Shown here piece after piece: positions 44,971 through 53,739 of a stretch of 64,000 nucleotides of DNA. This stretch comes from Bin55 sp964572845 (GTDB taxonomy: Bacteria > Pseudomonadota > Gammaproteobacteria > Pseudomonadales > Azotimanducaceae). How positions within the stretch are numbered: position 1 is the stretch's first letter; each line of letters begins with the position of its first letter. The DNA lies in the NCBI GenBank assembly GCA_964572845.1, contig CAZNFX010000009.1, positions 62,001 to 126,000 on the forward strand, read 5' to 3'. A program made the position numbers and the translations under genes. Under the pieces are notes generated by a model that searched no databases, was not told the origin of the DNA, and saw only the letters and a list, made by a program, of their open reading frames with translations.

Positions 44971-46611
44971 ATGTCACACGATATCGTAATTCGTGGAGGC
45001 CAACTACATGACGGTTTGGGCAACGAACCCGTGAATGGCGATCTAGCAATTGACGATGGATTGATATCCGAAGTCGGCGAAGTCACGGGACAAGGAAAAC
45101 GTGAAATCGATGCTCAGGGCTTAACCGTTTCGCCCGGCTTTGTTGATTTGCACACCCATCTGGATGCCCAGATCGGATGGGATCCCTTTATGACACCTGT
45201 TAGCTGGCATGGTGTAACAACAGCATTGATGGGCAACTGCGGCGTAACGTTTGCCCCGTGCAAGCCAACAGACCGGGAACTGCTTGCAGGCATGATGGAA
45301 ACAGTCGAAGACATCCCCAAGCATGCAATTCTGACCGGTCTACCCTGGGACTGGGAAGACTATGGAGGCTATCTCGATGCGATTGAACGCTTAGAACCAG
45401 CTGTCAATGTTTGCGGAATGGTTGGACACTGTGCCGTACGCTTCTACGTAATGGGTGAACGTGCGGTTGAAGAACAGGCGACACCAGACGAGCTAAAGCG
45501 AATGGCAGAGGTCGTTGGCAATTCACTGGATGGTGGCGCAATTGGGTTCTCCACCAACCGGTATCCTCCGCACAAACTGCCAGATGGCAGGTCGATCCCA
45601 GGAACATTCGCAGATCCCAAGGAACTGGTGGAAATTGCAAAGGAAGTCGGTCCACGCAATGGGCTGATGCAAGCTGTTGGTGCTGACTTCAACGTACTGC
45701 GTCAAATCTCCGACACGACCAATGGACGCGTACTATTCAGCTATGGAACAGGACCACAACGCGGTTCCGGCAATCAGGCAGCCGAACGTCTTGCGGAGTT
45801 GTGCAAGGATCGCGACATAACGGCGATCACGCAAGTCAGAGGATCCGGCTTCATGTTTGGACTTCAATCAAATTTGCCCATGGGTGGTGAAACCTGGAAC
45901 AAGCTACGAGGAATGGACTTCGAGGGTCGCTTGAACGCTATCAACGATCCAGAGACCTACGCAAAGCTGGTTGAAGAGGGCAAGAGTTCAGACCGCAGAT
46001 TCCCAATGAACAATGTCTTCTACTTAGGTGCAGAGGAAACGCCCGACTACACTACTCCGCCAGAAAACAACATTGGTGCTATCGCGGATGCGGCTGGAGA
46101 GCATTGGATTGAAACCTTCCTCCGCCTGTCTCGCGAGAGTAAAGGAAAAGGTCTCTTCAACCTTCGTATGTTCAACCAGAGTTTGGCTGAACTGGGAGAT
46201 CTGTTCAAGAGCGAGCATTGCTTCCCTAGTCTCGGCGATGCGGGCGCACACGTGTCTCAAATCATGGATGCGGGATGGCCAAGCTTCACTCTGGCCTATT
46301 GGGTACGCGAATCTGGTTTGTACTCACTAAGTGAAGGAATTCGTCGGCTTACGTCCGCCCCAGCGCGTGTTCTAGGATTGAGGGATCGTGGTTCGCTCGA
46401 AGTCGGCATGAAAGCTGATGTCAATGTCTTCGACGCGGATCGAGTTGCAGAGCGACAACCCGTTCTCGTGCATGACTTTCCCGGTGGAGCTCCAAGATAC
46501 ATTCAAAAATCCATTGGCTATAAGACAACTATTGTCAATGGGCAAATAACGCTGGAAGATGGAGAACACATCGGCACTCGAGCTGGTTCAGTACTTCGTC
46601 TAGCCAACTAG
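44971..46611 (+). CDS. N-acyl-D-amino-acid deacylase family amidohydrolase
   Basis: A 546-residue metal-dependent amidohydrolase. Metal ligands are visible in VDLHTHLDAQIGWD (H-x-H), the GVTTALMGNCGVTFAPC strand, and SLGDAGAHVSQIMDAG (catalytic Asp). The C-terminus RDRGSLEVGMKADVNVFD is the usual composite beta-domain of D-aminoacylases. Characterised relatives release D-amino acids from N-acyl forms, but the family also includes other hydrolases, so substrate is uncertain. Strong ribosome-binding site AGGAGG (44960-44965) before ATG 44971. It is followed by a perfect hairpin at 46622-46653. Confidence 0.85.
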   Translation: MSHDIVIRGGQLHDGLGNEPVNGDLAIDDGLISEVGEVTGQGKREIDAQGLTVSPGFVDLHTHLDAQIGWDPFMTPVSWHGVTTALMGNCGVTFAPCKPTDRELLAGMMETVEDIPKHAILTGLPWDWEDYGGYLDAIERLEPAVNVCGMVGHCAVRFYVMGERAVEEQATPDELKRMAEVVGNSLDGGAIGFSTNRYPPHKLPDGRSIPGTFADPKELVEIAKEVGPRNGLMQAVGADFNVLRQISDTTNGRVLFSYGTGPQRGSGNQAAERLAELCKDRDITAITQVRGSGFMFGLQSNLPMGGETWNKLRGMDFEGRLNAINDPETYAKLVEEGKSSDRRFPMNNVFYLGAEETPDYTTPPENNIGAIADAAGEHWIETFLRLSRESKGKGLFNLRMFNQSLAELGDLFKSEHCFPSLGDAGAHVSQIMDAGWPSFTLAYWVRESGLYSLSEGIRRLTSAPARVLGLRDRGSLEVGMKADVNVFDADRVAERQPVLVHDFPGGAPRYIQKSIGYKTTIVNGQITLEDGEHIGTRAGSVLRLAN

Positions 46612-46621
46612 CTTTCAAACT

Positions 46622-46653
46622 ACTGGGAGTTCAGCTCACGCTGAACTCCCAGT
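46622..46653. terminator. perfect 13-bp hairpin, probable bidirectional terminator
   Basis: ACTGGGAGTTCAG (46622-46634), loop CTCACG, CTGAACTCCCAGT (46641-46653): a perfect 13-bp inverted repeat 10 bp after the deacylase stop. Only a weak T/C-rich tail (TCTTC) follows, so termination efficiency is uncertain. Confidence 0.6.
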
Positions 46654-46716
46654 CTTCAAATCCGCACTTTCGGCAGCTTGTTCAGATTGCCTTGTGTCGA
46701 TTTGTGTCATTAAGAC

Positions 46717-47811
46717 ATGAGCATTGATTCAATTCGTTCAATTGACTTGAGCCTGAAGAACCTGCCGCCGTTTGGTTTTGGTGGGGGAACGATTGGCAGC
46801 CCTGAGGTAGGTACCGACGACAGCATTGCGGCCGTAAGATCGGCTTGGAATTGCAGCGTTAGATTCTTCGATACTGCACCGTGGTACGGAATTGGACGTT
46901 CTGAGCGACGCTTGGGACTAGCCCTCGGCGAGATAAATGCGCAGAGAGACCAGTTCTGGATCAATACCAAGATCGGCAAGTCCCTAGTTCCAGAACCTAT
47001 TCGCGACGAATCCAAGAAAACCTACTGCATTGACGGAAGCGTACGCACTCCACGCGACCCCAGAACTGGTTTCCGAATTGGTTACGCATACACCGCTGAG
47101 GCGATTCACGGACAACACCAGTCGTCGCTTCAGAGACTTGGACACGCATCTGTTGACAGTCTCACAATACACGACATCGACTACGGCTACCACGATTCCA
47201 CCCAGATCGAGAGCTTTCTTAATCAACTAGATCGCAATGGCGGTGGAGGTGCCGAAGCACTTGAGAACATGCGCTCCGCACAGACCATCCGTGCAATAGG
47301 ATGCGGTTGCAATCTTGAATCCCGAAACGCCTTTAGCTGGGAAAGTGATTCACACGAAATCCTGTGTGAAAGGATTGCCGATTTGGTAGATCTTGATTTC
47401 TTCGTTGTTGCGGGTGGGTATACGCTCTTGGAAACTCGAGCCATGCGTAGGGTCTTTCCACTCTGCAGAGAACGAGGAATAAGAGTCGTTGCGGCAACGC
47501 CATTTGCTGGAGGTTGGATGGCAAGTGTCGATCATGCTCGAAGTTACATGTATGGCAACGCAACGGACGATATTAAGCGAAAGACGAACGCCATACGTGA
47601 GATTTGCCGTAAGTACAATGTTGCGCTGCCTGCCGCTGCTTTGCAGTTTCAGTTGGCGCATCCGTTGGTTGCTGCAATCATCCCAGGCGCGAAATCGGCG
47701 CACGAAGTCGAACAGAATCATCAGCTACTGCAGCGTGTAATTCCCACTGAACTATGGTCGGATTTGCGTTTGAATGATCTCATAGACCCAGATGCACCGG
47801 TTCCTGTTTGA
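46717..47811 (+). CDS. aldo/keto reductase, D-threo-aldose dehydrogenase-like
   Basis: A 364-residue AKR TIM-barrel enzyme. GFGGGTIGSPEVG opens the fold, the catalytic tetrad region is VRFFDTAPWYGIGRSERRLG (Asp, Tyr) with FWINTKIGK (Lys), and the NADP end is AAIIPGAKSAHEVEQN. It resembles the D-threo-aldose 1-dehydrogenase/L-fucose dehydrogenase/pyridoxal dehydrogenase branch of AKRs, which oxidise sugars or pyridoxal with NAD(P)+. Substrate unproven. It starts 64 bp after the hairpin at 46622-46653, so it may have its own promoter; folE follows after 47 bp. Confidence 0.85.
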   Translation: MSIDSIRSIDLSLKNLPPFGFGGGTIGSPEVGTDDSIAAVRSAWNCSVRFFDTAPWYGIGRSERRLGLALGEINAQRDQFWINTKIGKSLVPEPIRDESKKTYCIDGSVRTPRDPRTGFRIGYAYTAEAIHGQHQSSLQRLGHASVDSLTIHDIDYGYHDSTQIESFLNQLDRNGGGGAEALENMRSAQTIRAIGCGCNLESRNAFSWESDSHEILCERIADLVDLDFFVVAGGYTLLETRAMRRVFPLCRERGIRVVAATPFAGGWMASVDHARSYMYGNATDDIKRKTNAIREICRKYNVALPAAALQFQLAHPLVAAIIPGAKSAHEVEQNHQLLQRVIPTELWSDLRLNDLIDPDAPVPV

Positions 47812-47858
47812 CGTAGCGCCAGTTGGTTACCCATTGCCCAATGTAAGAACGAGCAGAA

Positions 47859-48407
47859 ATGGATTCAATCACAAGAGCCTATCGAGAGCTGATTGACCAA
47901 ATCGGCGAGGACCCTGACCGAGAAGGATTGGTCGATACGCCACGTCGAGCTGCAAAGGCAATTCAGTTCTTGACGAAAGGCTACCACGAGGATGTCGACT
48001 CGATCGTAAACAATGCTCTCTACCAGTCAGACATCGATGAAATCGTCATCGTTAAAGATATAGAACTCTACTCGCTTTGCGAACATCACATACTTCCGTT
48101 CATAGGCAAGTGTCATGTCGGCTATCTTCCCAACGGGCATGTTCTTGGGTTGTCGAAGATTGCTCGAATTGTCGACATGTTTGCGCGCAGACTGCAGATT
48201 CAGGAGCGTCTCACTCAGGATGTAGCACAAACGATAATGAAAGTCACCAATGCTAGTGGTGTCGGAGTACTCGTTGAGGCACAACATCTTTGCATGCAGA
48301 TGAGAGGCATCCAAAAGCAACATTCGATGATGAAGACTTCAGTTCTGCTAGGGGCATTCCGAGAAGACCCCGCAACGAGAGCAGAATTTCTGAAGCTGAT
48401 TGGTTGA
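47859..48407 (+). CDS. folE: GTP cyclohydrolase I
   Basis: A 182-residue FolE that turns GTP into 7,8-dihydroneopterin triphosphate, the first step of folate (and pterin) synthesis. Zinc ligands are in LYSLCEHHILPFIGKCHVGYL (Cys, His) and EAQHLCMQMRG (second Cys); EDPDREGLVDTPRR is the N-terminal signature. Start ATG 47859. A metallophosphoesterase gene follows with 5 bp between stop and ATG, so the two may be co-expressed. FolE could also feed tetrahydrobiopterin-type cofactor for the phenylalanine hydroxylase at about 60 kb, but that is inference. Confidence 0.94.
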   Translation: MDSITRAYRELIDQIGEDPDREGLVDTPRRAAKAIQFLTKGYHEDVDSIVNNALYQSDIDEIVIVKDIELYSLCEHHILPFIGKCHVGYLPNGHVLGLSKIARIVDMFARRLQIQERLTQDVAQTIMKVTNASGVGVLVEAQHLCMQMRGIQKQHSMMKTSVLLGAFREDPATRAEFLKLIG

Positions 48408-48412
48408 AGAGT

Positions 48413-49201
48413 ATGGCAGCTAAACCGAGCGTAAAAATTGCGCATACCTCGGATGTGCATTTGGACGGCAACGCGAGGTCCAATCCTGTGGATGGCTATA
48501 GAAATGTAGCCGAAGCTGCATTTGCCTATGTAGTAGACGAGGTTCACAGCCAACAATGCGACTTGTTTCTAGTTGTTGGCGATCTGTTCGATCATGCAAG
48601 AGTGAAGTCTCATGACATTACGTTTGTATGCAGCCAATTCGAAAAACTGAATTGTCCCATCGTGGTGATCCCTGGAAATCACGACGTGCACGACGACACG
48701 TCCGTTTGGAAGCGATTCGATTCGACACATCTTGGTGCGAATGTCCACCTACTACTTGAGGAAGACGGCTCATCGCTAGCATTACCTGAACTCGGAGTCA
48801 ATCTGTGGGGCCGCGCAATGACTGAGCACACCCCGGAAAATCGACCACTTGTGGGTGCCTCGGCCCGATCGAGCCAACCGTGGAACATTGGGCTTGCCCA
48901 TGGGCAGGTTGTGGCAAACAAGACGGATTACGTCTCATCGACCATATCGGAGAGTGAAATTGCAGAATCGGGATTCGATTACCTAGCACTTGGACACGTT
49001 CATGTGTGGCAGGACTACAAATATGGAGACACCTTAGCGTGCTATCCGGGGTCACCCGTCAAGGCTTTTGCAACAGCACGTGGAGGTTTTTTTGCATTAG
49101 TCTCGCTAACAAACTCAGGAATCACACTCGAAAAGCACGAAGTGCCCGCACCACAATCCTCGCCGCAACCAAACTACTTTCACTTTGCTCCTGGCGTATA
49201 G
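48413..49201 (+). CDS. SbcD-like metallophosphoesterase
   Basis: A 262-residue calcineurin-like phosphoesterase. All five metal motifs are present: HTSDVHLDG (D-x-H), VVGDLFDHARV (GDxxD), VIPGNHDVHDD (GNHD), IGLAHGQV and LALGHVHVW (GHxH). It resembles the nuclease domain of SbcD/Mre11-type proteins but is short and has no SbcC/Rad50 partner, so its substrate (DNA, nucleotide or other phosphoester) is open. Start ATG 48413 lies 5 bp after folE; the frame is open upstream inside folE, but those residues have no homology features. Confidence 0.82.
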   Translation: MAAKPSVKIAHTSDVHLDGNARSNPVDGYRNVAEAAFAYVVDEVHSQQCDLFLVVGDLFDHARVKSHDITFVCSQFEKLNCPIVVIPGNHDVHDDTSVWKRFDSTHLGANVHLLLEEDGSSLALPELGVNLWGRAMTEHTPENRPLVGASARSSQPWNIGLAHGQVVANKTDYVSSTISESEIAESGFDYLALGHVHVWQDYKYGDTLACYPGSPVKAFATARGGFFALVSLTNSGITLEKHEVPAPQSSPQPNYFHFAPGV

Positions 49202-49239
49202 TCCTTTCTGCGCCCAGCAAAAATTGAGACTGCAAGACC

Positions 49240-50097
49240 GTGAGCGTTTCCCCAGTTTCCTATATTGAGCGAACCAGAAATTACTATGCTGCTCAAGGCT
49301 TTGAGACCCCGTATAGGTGGGCAAGCAACCAGAGTGCGCCCTTCTCGCCGCTGGGGAAGTCGCTAGAGAATTCGATTGTGGGTCTGGCGTCAACAGCAGC
49401 AACCTATCCACGCAAAATGTTCGATGCTCGACATGTCGAAGCACTCTCAAACGACAAGTTGCCCGATAGGCTCTATGCCGACGATTTGGAATGGGACCGA
49501 AGTGCTACACACCTCGACGATTTAGGTTCGTTTTTTCCCTTTAAGCTGCTTGGCGAGCTTGCACAGGCCGGAACTATAGGAAAATCGGCGAACCGATCAT
49601 ATTTCCTGCCAACTGAATATAGCCAGCGAAAGTCAGTAGAAGTCGATGCACAAACTGTGCTCCGACTCTGTGCCGAAGACCAATTGGATGCTTTGCTTCT
49701 GGTCCCGTTGTGACCGGTCTGCCATCAGACCGTGAGTCTGATTTCCCGGGTTCTCGAACAAGAGGGCATTTCTACTGTGATCATCGGATCAGCAAGAGAC
49801 ATTGTCGAATTGTGCGGCGTTGCCCGATTCCTGTTTACGGACTTCCCGCTAGGCAACCCAATCGGCAAGCCGTTCAACAGAGAAATGCAAGAAACGAATC
49901 TCAAGATGGGTCTGTCGATGCTTGAGAACGTCGACGCATCGCGAACAACGTGGGTTTCTCCCTTCCAATGGGACGAAAGCCAGGATTGGCGCCGCCACTA
50001 CATGGAAATTCGGGATGAAGACCGTGACATTCTTCTCGCAAGAGGCGAACAACGAAGAAGTCAACGAAAAGCATCGCAACTTCAGTCTACGAGATGA
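49240..50097 (+). CDS. PrdB-like reductase selenoprotein with in-frame UGA (Sec158)
   Basis: One 285-residue reading frame interrupted only by TGA 49711-49713 (codon 158). Before it: SYIERTRNYYAAQGFETPYRW and ...LCAEDQLDALLLVPL; after it: PVCHQTVSLISRVLEQEGIST, then ARFLFTDFPLGNPIGKPFN and 80 more residues to TGA 50095-50097. This is the glycine/sarcosine/betaine reductase-D-proline reductase (PrdB-like) family, where the equivalent site is a C-x-x-C/U-x-x-C redox motif. Reading TGA as selenocysteine gives U-P-V-C. The protein shows no signal peptide and is probably cytoplasmic. A SECIS-like hairpin follows (49724-49742). The start is GTG 49240, fitting the family N-terminus (SYIERTR). Alternatives: a Cys-to-stop mutation (pseudogene) or a sequencing error; the intact downstream frame argues for Sec. 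Confidence 0.82.
49724..49742 (+). promoter_or_regulatory. candidate bacterial SECIS element
   Basis: ATCAGAC (49724-49730), loop CGTGA (49731-49735), GTCTGAT (49736-49742): a perfect 7-bp stem with a 5-nt apical loop. The loop starts 17 nt after the TGA and its second base is G, both within the accepted limits for bacterial SECIS elements (loop 16-37 nt away, a G in the first two loop bases). A competing hairpin, CGGTCTG-CCAT-CAGACCG (49715-49732), shares the CAGAC arm but starts one base after the TGA and would be melted by a ribosome decoding the UGA. Confidence 0.65.
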
Positions 50098-50190
50098 ATA
50101 AATGCATGACTCCATGGGGTGTGTGCCACTCTCGTGTGATTTTGTTAACGCAGACTCATATCTTTAGACCTATAGGATCTGAAAACTTAC

Positions 50191-51021
50191 ATGACAACTA
50201 ATCGATTAGATGGCAAGACTGCATGGGTTACAGGTTCCTCCCGTGGAATCGGTCGAGTGGTTGCAGACCACCTTGCTAGCTTAGGGGCAAATGTAGCTGT
50301 ACACGGAACAACGCCGGTTTCCACGCGGGCATTTGACGAAGCGGATTCGCTAAAGTCGGTCGCCGATGAAATCGCAGCAGCAAACGGAACCGATGTTATT
50401 GCGGTCAGCGGCGACCTGACAGATCCGGAAACAGTCGAGTCCAACCATCAAGAAATCTGCAAGAAATTCGGGCACGTCGACATATTGATCAACAATGCGG
50501 GCGGCGACATCGGTTCAACTGGAACCTCCGGCCCCAATGCAGGCAAGCCTCTAACCAATGATGCCATTGAGATCTCCCTTGACGATGTCAGAACCATACT
50601 TGAGCGAAATCTCATGACTTGCATATTGGTATGCAAAGCAGCTGTTCCCAGCATGATTGAGCGTAATGAAGGATGGATTGTCACCATCGGCAGCATTGCG
50701 GGGTTAACTGGACATCGCTCTGAAGTGATTTATGGAACTGCAAAGGCTGCGGTACATGAATACACACGTTGTCTCGCAGCTCAATTGAGGCCCCACGGGG
50801 TTTACGCAAACATTATTGCGCCAGGAGAGATCATCACTCCTCGATTTGTTGCGAGCAGACCTACGCGAGAGGAACGGAAAGTTACCTCCGGTCCATTGAG
50901 TCGCTACGGCTGGCCAATTGAGGTTGCCAAAGCTGTGGAGTTCTTTGTCACTGCTGACTCTTCGTATGTTTCCGGCCAATTGTTGCGCGTCGATGGCGGT
51001 GCGCAGCTATGGCCAGCATGA
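50191..51021 (+). CDS. short-chain dehydrogenase/reductase
   Basis: A 276-residue classical SDR. The cofactor glycine motif is VTGSSRGIGRVVADHLA, the NNAG motif is LINNAGGDIG, the catalytic residues are Ser in TIGSIAGLTG and Tyr/Lys in YGTAKAAVHEY, and it ends SSYVSGQLLRVDGGAQLWP, so it is complete. It oxidises or reduces an alcohol/ketone with NAD(P); the substrate is unknown. It lies 93 bp after the selenoprotein gene on the same strand and is convergent with pepN. No distinctive ribosome-binding site is seen before ATG 50191. Confidence 0.88.
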   Translation: MTTNRLDGKTAWVTGSSRGIGRVVADHLASLGANVAVHGTTPVSTRAFDEADSLKSVADEIAAANGTDVIAVSGDLTDPETVESNHQEICKKFGHVDILINNAGGDIGSTGTSGPNAGKPLTNDAIEISLDDVRTILERNLMTCILVCKAAVPSMIERNEGWIVTIGSIAGLTGHRSEVIYGTAKAAVHEYTRCLAAQLRPHGVYANIIAPGEIITPRFVASRPTREERKVTSGPLSRYGWPIEVAKAVEFFVTADSSYVSGQLLRVDGGAQLWPA

Positions 51022-51054
51022 AAACAACCACGATTCCATTCGTGTGAATCCCGT

Positions 51055-53739
51055 TTAGTCAGCAAGTCCTCGCGTTACCACATCGCGAAGACTGCTGGAT
51101 TTCATTCGTGCTTCGACGTAGCGTAGTGCTTCCTTCATAAGCAATTGCCGGTCTTCACCAAAACGCATCCACTGAGTTAGCTCAGTTGCGAGTCTAGACG
51201 CCACTTGAGGATTTGTAGCTTCAATTTGGACGACCTTCTCCGCGATGTACGAATAGCCACTTCCGTCACGACTGTGGAAGTTCTTTATATTGCCCATTGC
51301 AAACGCTCCGAATAGACTCCGCACCCTATTGGGATTCATGGAATTGAACGAGACGTGTTGCTCCAATTCTTGAACTCTTTGAAGAGTATCTGGCAGTGTG
51401 CAGGTAGCTTGCAATCTAAACCACTGGTCAATAACCAAAGGCTCTTTTGAGAATCGTTCGTGGAAATCAGTCAAGACCTCTAGTTTGGTTTCAGCGACTT
51501 CAGTGGGAAGTTCGAGAAGTTGTGCTACGTTTGCAAGTCGATCCGTTAGGTTATCGGCGGCTCGATAGCCGTCCGCTAGCAAGTTTGCGATCGCCAATGG
51601 ATGCTCGTCGGAGTTTGCTCTACGAACATTGGCCAGAGCAATGTGACGTGCCCTCCGACGATTCATGGCCTCCGTAGTTATGGAATACTCCTGGTCTACC
51701 GGATGTTGGACCAATAGTTTTTCCCACAAGCGAAGCAGTTTCTTTGACAAGTGCATGGACAAAGAGTCGCGCTTTTCTATGATCGCGTCGAAATCAGAAC
51801 CGGGATAGGCTTGAAGCACTGTCAGGGGAGAGGGCAATACTAGAGAACTAGTTAGAACCGACTTCTCCTCAGATCCATCTTCAGCAGCAATGAGACGGTC
51901 CAATACCTGTTCAACCAACTCCGTCAGCGAATCAACACCATCGTCCTGCCCGACAAGGTACCGACTGTAGAGTGATTGAACGGCATTCCATCGAGTAAAG
52001 CCGTCAGTGTCGAAAAGAGCCAAGGTTGTCAGGCTTTCTACTTCTTGAGAGTAGTCGGCGTACACCGGAGCAGAAAATCCGCGGAGAAAGCTAACGGCCG
52101 TATCTTGGGGAACTCCGCCAAACCTTATCGTTTCCTCCGGTTCTCGGAGATGCAAGATTAGAGTTCCATCGCGATTTGGGTTTTCTACCTTCATGGTTGA
52201 GTTGCACTCCACGGCGTACCCGTTGCTGGCACCTTTCGCGCCGAGAATTTCATCACCATCGGCACCGATCATGCCAACGGCAATCGGCATATGGAACGGT
52301 TGCTTTGACGGTTGGTTGGGAGTGGCAGGACATGACTGGCAAATCCGAAGCTCTACGCCCTCGCCGTCTCTAGACTCCTCAACCGCCAACCTCGGTGTTC
52401 CTGCCTGAACATACCAACGGAAAAACTGACTCAAGTCTAATTCTGTAGCGTCTTCAACTGCAGCGACAAAGTCCTCGATGGTGGCAGCACGACCATCGTG
52501 CCTTTCAAAATAGAGATCCGTAGCTTTGCGCCATTTGTCTTTGCCTGCCATGGTGTACATCATGCGGAGCACTTCTGCGCCCTTCTCATAGATTGTGGCA
52601 GTGTAGAAGTTGGTAATTGCAGCGTATTGATCAGGACGCACGGGATGCGCTAACTTTCCGGCGTCTTCAGGAAACTGCCCGCCTCGGAGCCCAGCGACCG
52701 TATCAATTCGAACACTAGTCTCTCCTTCGATTGATTCGCTGAACTGGGTGTCGCGAAATACTGTGAATCCTTCCTTCAGGCTCAGTTGAAACCAGTCACG
52801 GCATGTAACGCGATTGCCTGACCAGTTATGGAAATACTCATGAGCGATTATTCCTGCGATTCGCTGGTAAGCACCATCGGTCGCTGTGTCTGGGGACGCC
52901 AACAGCGCGCTTACGTTGAAGACATTGAGTCCCTTGTTCTCCATCGCGCCAAAATTGAAGTCGTCTACTGCGACGATCATGAATCGTTCAAGGTCATATT
53001 CCCGTCCATAGACCTCTTCGTCCCACCTCATCGCGAGCTTAAGGGATTGCATGGCCCAAGCACATTTGTCAATGTTGTGGGGTTCGGAAAATATGGTTAG
53101 TTGAACTTCTCGACCGGACATCGTCGTGAAGTTGTCATCCAACGAGCTTAGGTTTCCTGCAACAAGGGCGAACAAGTACGAAGGCTTTCGAAAGGGGTCG
53201 CGCCAGATCGCTCGATGTCGGCCGTTCGACAGCTCTTCGTATTCAGTGCGATTTCCGTTCGATAGGAGTTCTGGAAAATTCCTCTTGTCAGCTTCAATTT
53301 GCGTTGTAAATACAGACGATACGTCAGGACGATCCGGATAATAGGTAATCCTGCGAAAACTCTCGGCTTCACACTGAGTGCAAAAGAGCGACGAGGACTT
53401 GTACAAACCCTCTAGCTTGGTGTTTGATTCTGGATGGATTCGGACCTTTGTTCCAAGCTCAAACTGGTCTGGGACGTCGAAAAGGGTCAGTCCATCAGCA
53501 TCAACACTGTATTCATTGTTCGTAAGCTGCCGACCATCAATAGATACATGAAGAAGCTCTAATTCTTCGCCGTGCAGCCTAACGTTCGCCGAGTCCGATC
53601 CGTCACGTACAAACTGAATCTTGCCCTCGACAAAAGTCTCGATGTCGTAGAGGTCAAAAGAGAGATCGGTGCTATCCAACCGCCAACCGTATGGCTTGTA
53701 GTCCTCTAGGCGAACTACGCTTCCCTCAGTGTCCTTCAC
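51055..53739 (-). CDS. pepN: aminopeptidase N (M1 family)
   Basis: An 894-residue alanyl aminopeptidase. The substrate-anchoring motif GAMENKGLNVFN and the zinc site HEYFHNWSGNRVTCRDWFQLSLKE (H-E-x-x-H...E) are intact. The N-terminus LEDYKPYGWRLDSTDLSFDL matches E. coli PepN. It trims N-terminal residues from peptides in the cytoplasm. I set the start at GTG 53739 because GGAGGAG lies 8 nt upstream; the frame is open to 53826, but those residues (rich in Cys, CALAQCDSRHC) do not fit the family. Full length for PepN (about 870). Confidence 0.95.
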   Translation of the reverse strand: MKDTEGSVVRLEDYKPYGWRLDSTDLSFDLYDIETFVEGKIQFVRDGSDSANVRLHGEELELLHVSIDGRQLTNNEYSVDADGLTLFDVPDQFELGTKVRIHPESNTKLEGLYKSSSLFCTQCEAESFRRITYYPDRPDVSSVFTTQIEADKRNFPELLSNGNRTEYEELSNGRHRAIWRDPFRKPSYLFALVAGNLSSLDDNFTTMSGREVQLTIFSEPHNIDKCAWAMQSLKLAMRWDEEVYGREYDLERFMIVAVDDFNFGAMENKGLNVFNVSALLASPDTATDGAYQRIAGIIAHEYFHNWSGNRVTCRDWFQLSLKEGFTVFRDTQFSESIEGETSVRIDTVAGLRGGQFPEDAGKLAHPVRPDQYAAITNFYTATIYEKGAEVLRMMYTMAGKDKWRKATDLYFERHDGRAATIEDFVAAVEDATELDLSQFFRWYVQAGTPRLAVEESRDGEGVELRICQSCPATPNQPSKQPFHMPIAVGMIGADGDEILGAKGASNGYAVECNSTMKVENPNRDGTLILHLREPEETIRFGGVPQDTAVSFLRGFSAPVYADYSQEVESLTTLALFDTDGFTRWNAVQSLYSRYLVGQDDGVDSLTELVEQVLDRLIAAEDGSEEKSVLTSSLVLPSPLTVLQAYPGSDFDAIIEKRDSLSMHLSKKLLRLWEKLLVQHPVDQEYSITTEAMNRRRARHIALANVRRANSDEHPLAIANLLADGYRAADNLTDRLANVAQLLELPTEVAETKLEVLTDFHERFSKEPLVIDQWFRLQATCTLPDTLQRVQELEQHVSFNSMNPNRVRSLFGAFAMGNIKNFHSRDGSGYSYIAEKVVQIEATNPQVASRLATELTQWMRFGEDRQLLMKEALRYVEARMKSSSLRDVVTRGLAD

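Noticed and set aside
49600..49800. Frameshift joining two halves of a broken gene
   Set aside because: No frame change is needed: 49240 and 49732 are in the same frame and only the TGA separates them.
49732..50097. Downstream half of the selenoprotein as a separate gene starting at GTG 49732
   Set aside because: It starts inside the SECIS-like stem, has no ribosome-binding site, and would lack the PVC part of the redox motif; both halves belong to one protein family in one frame.
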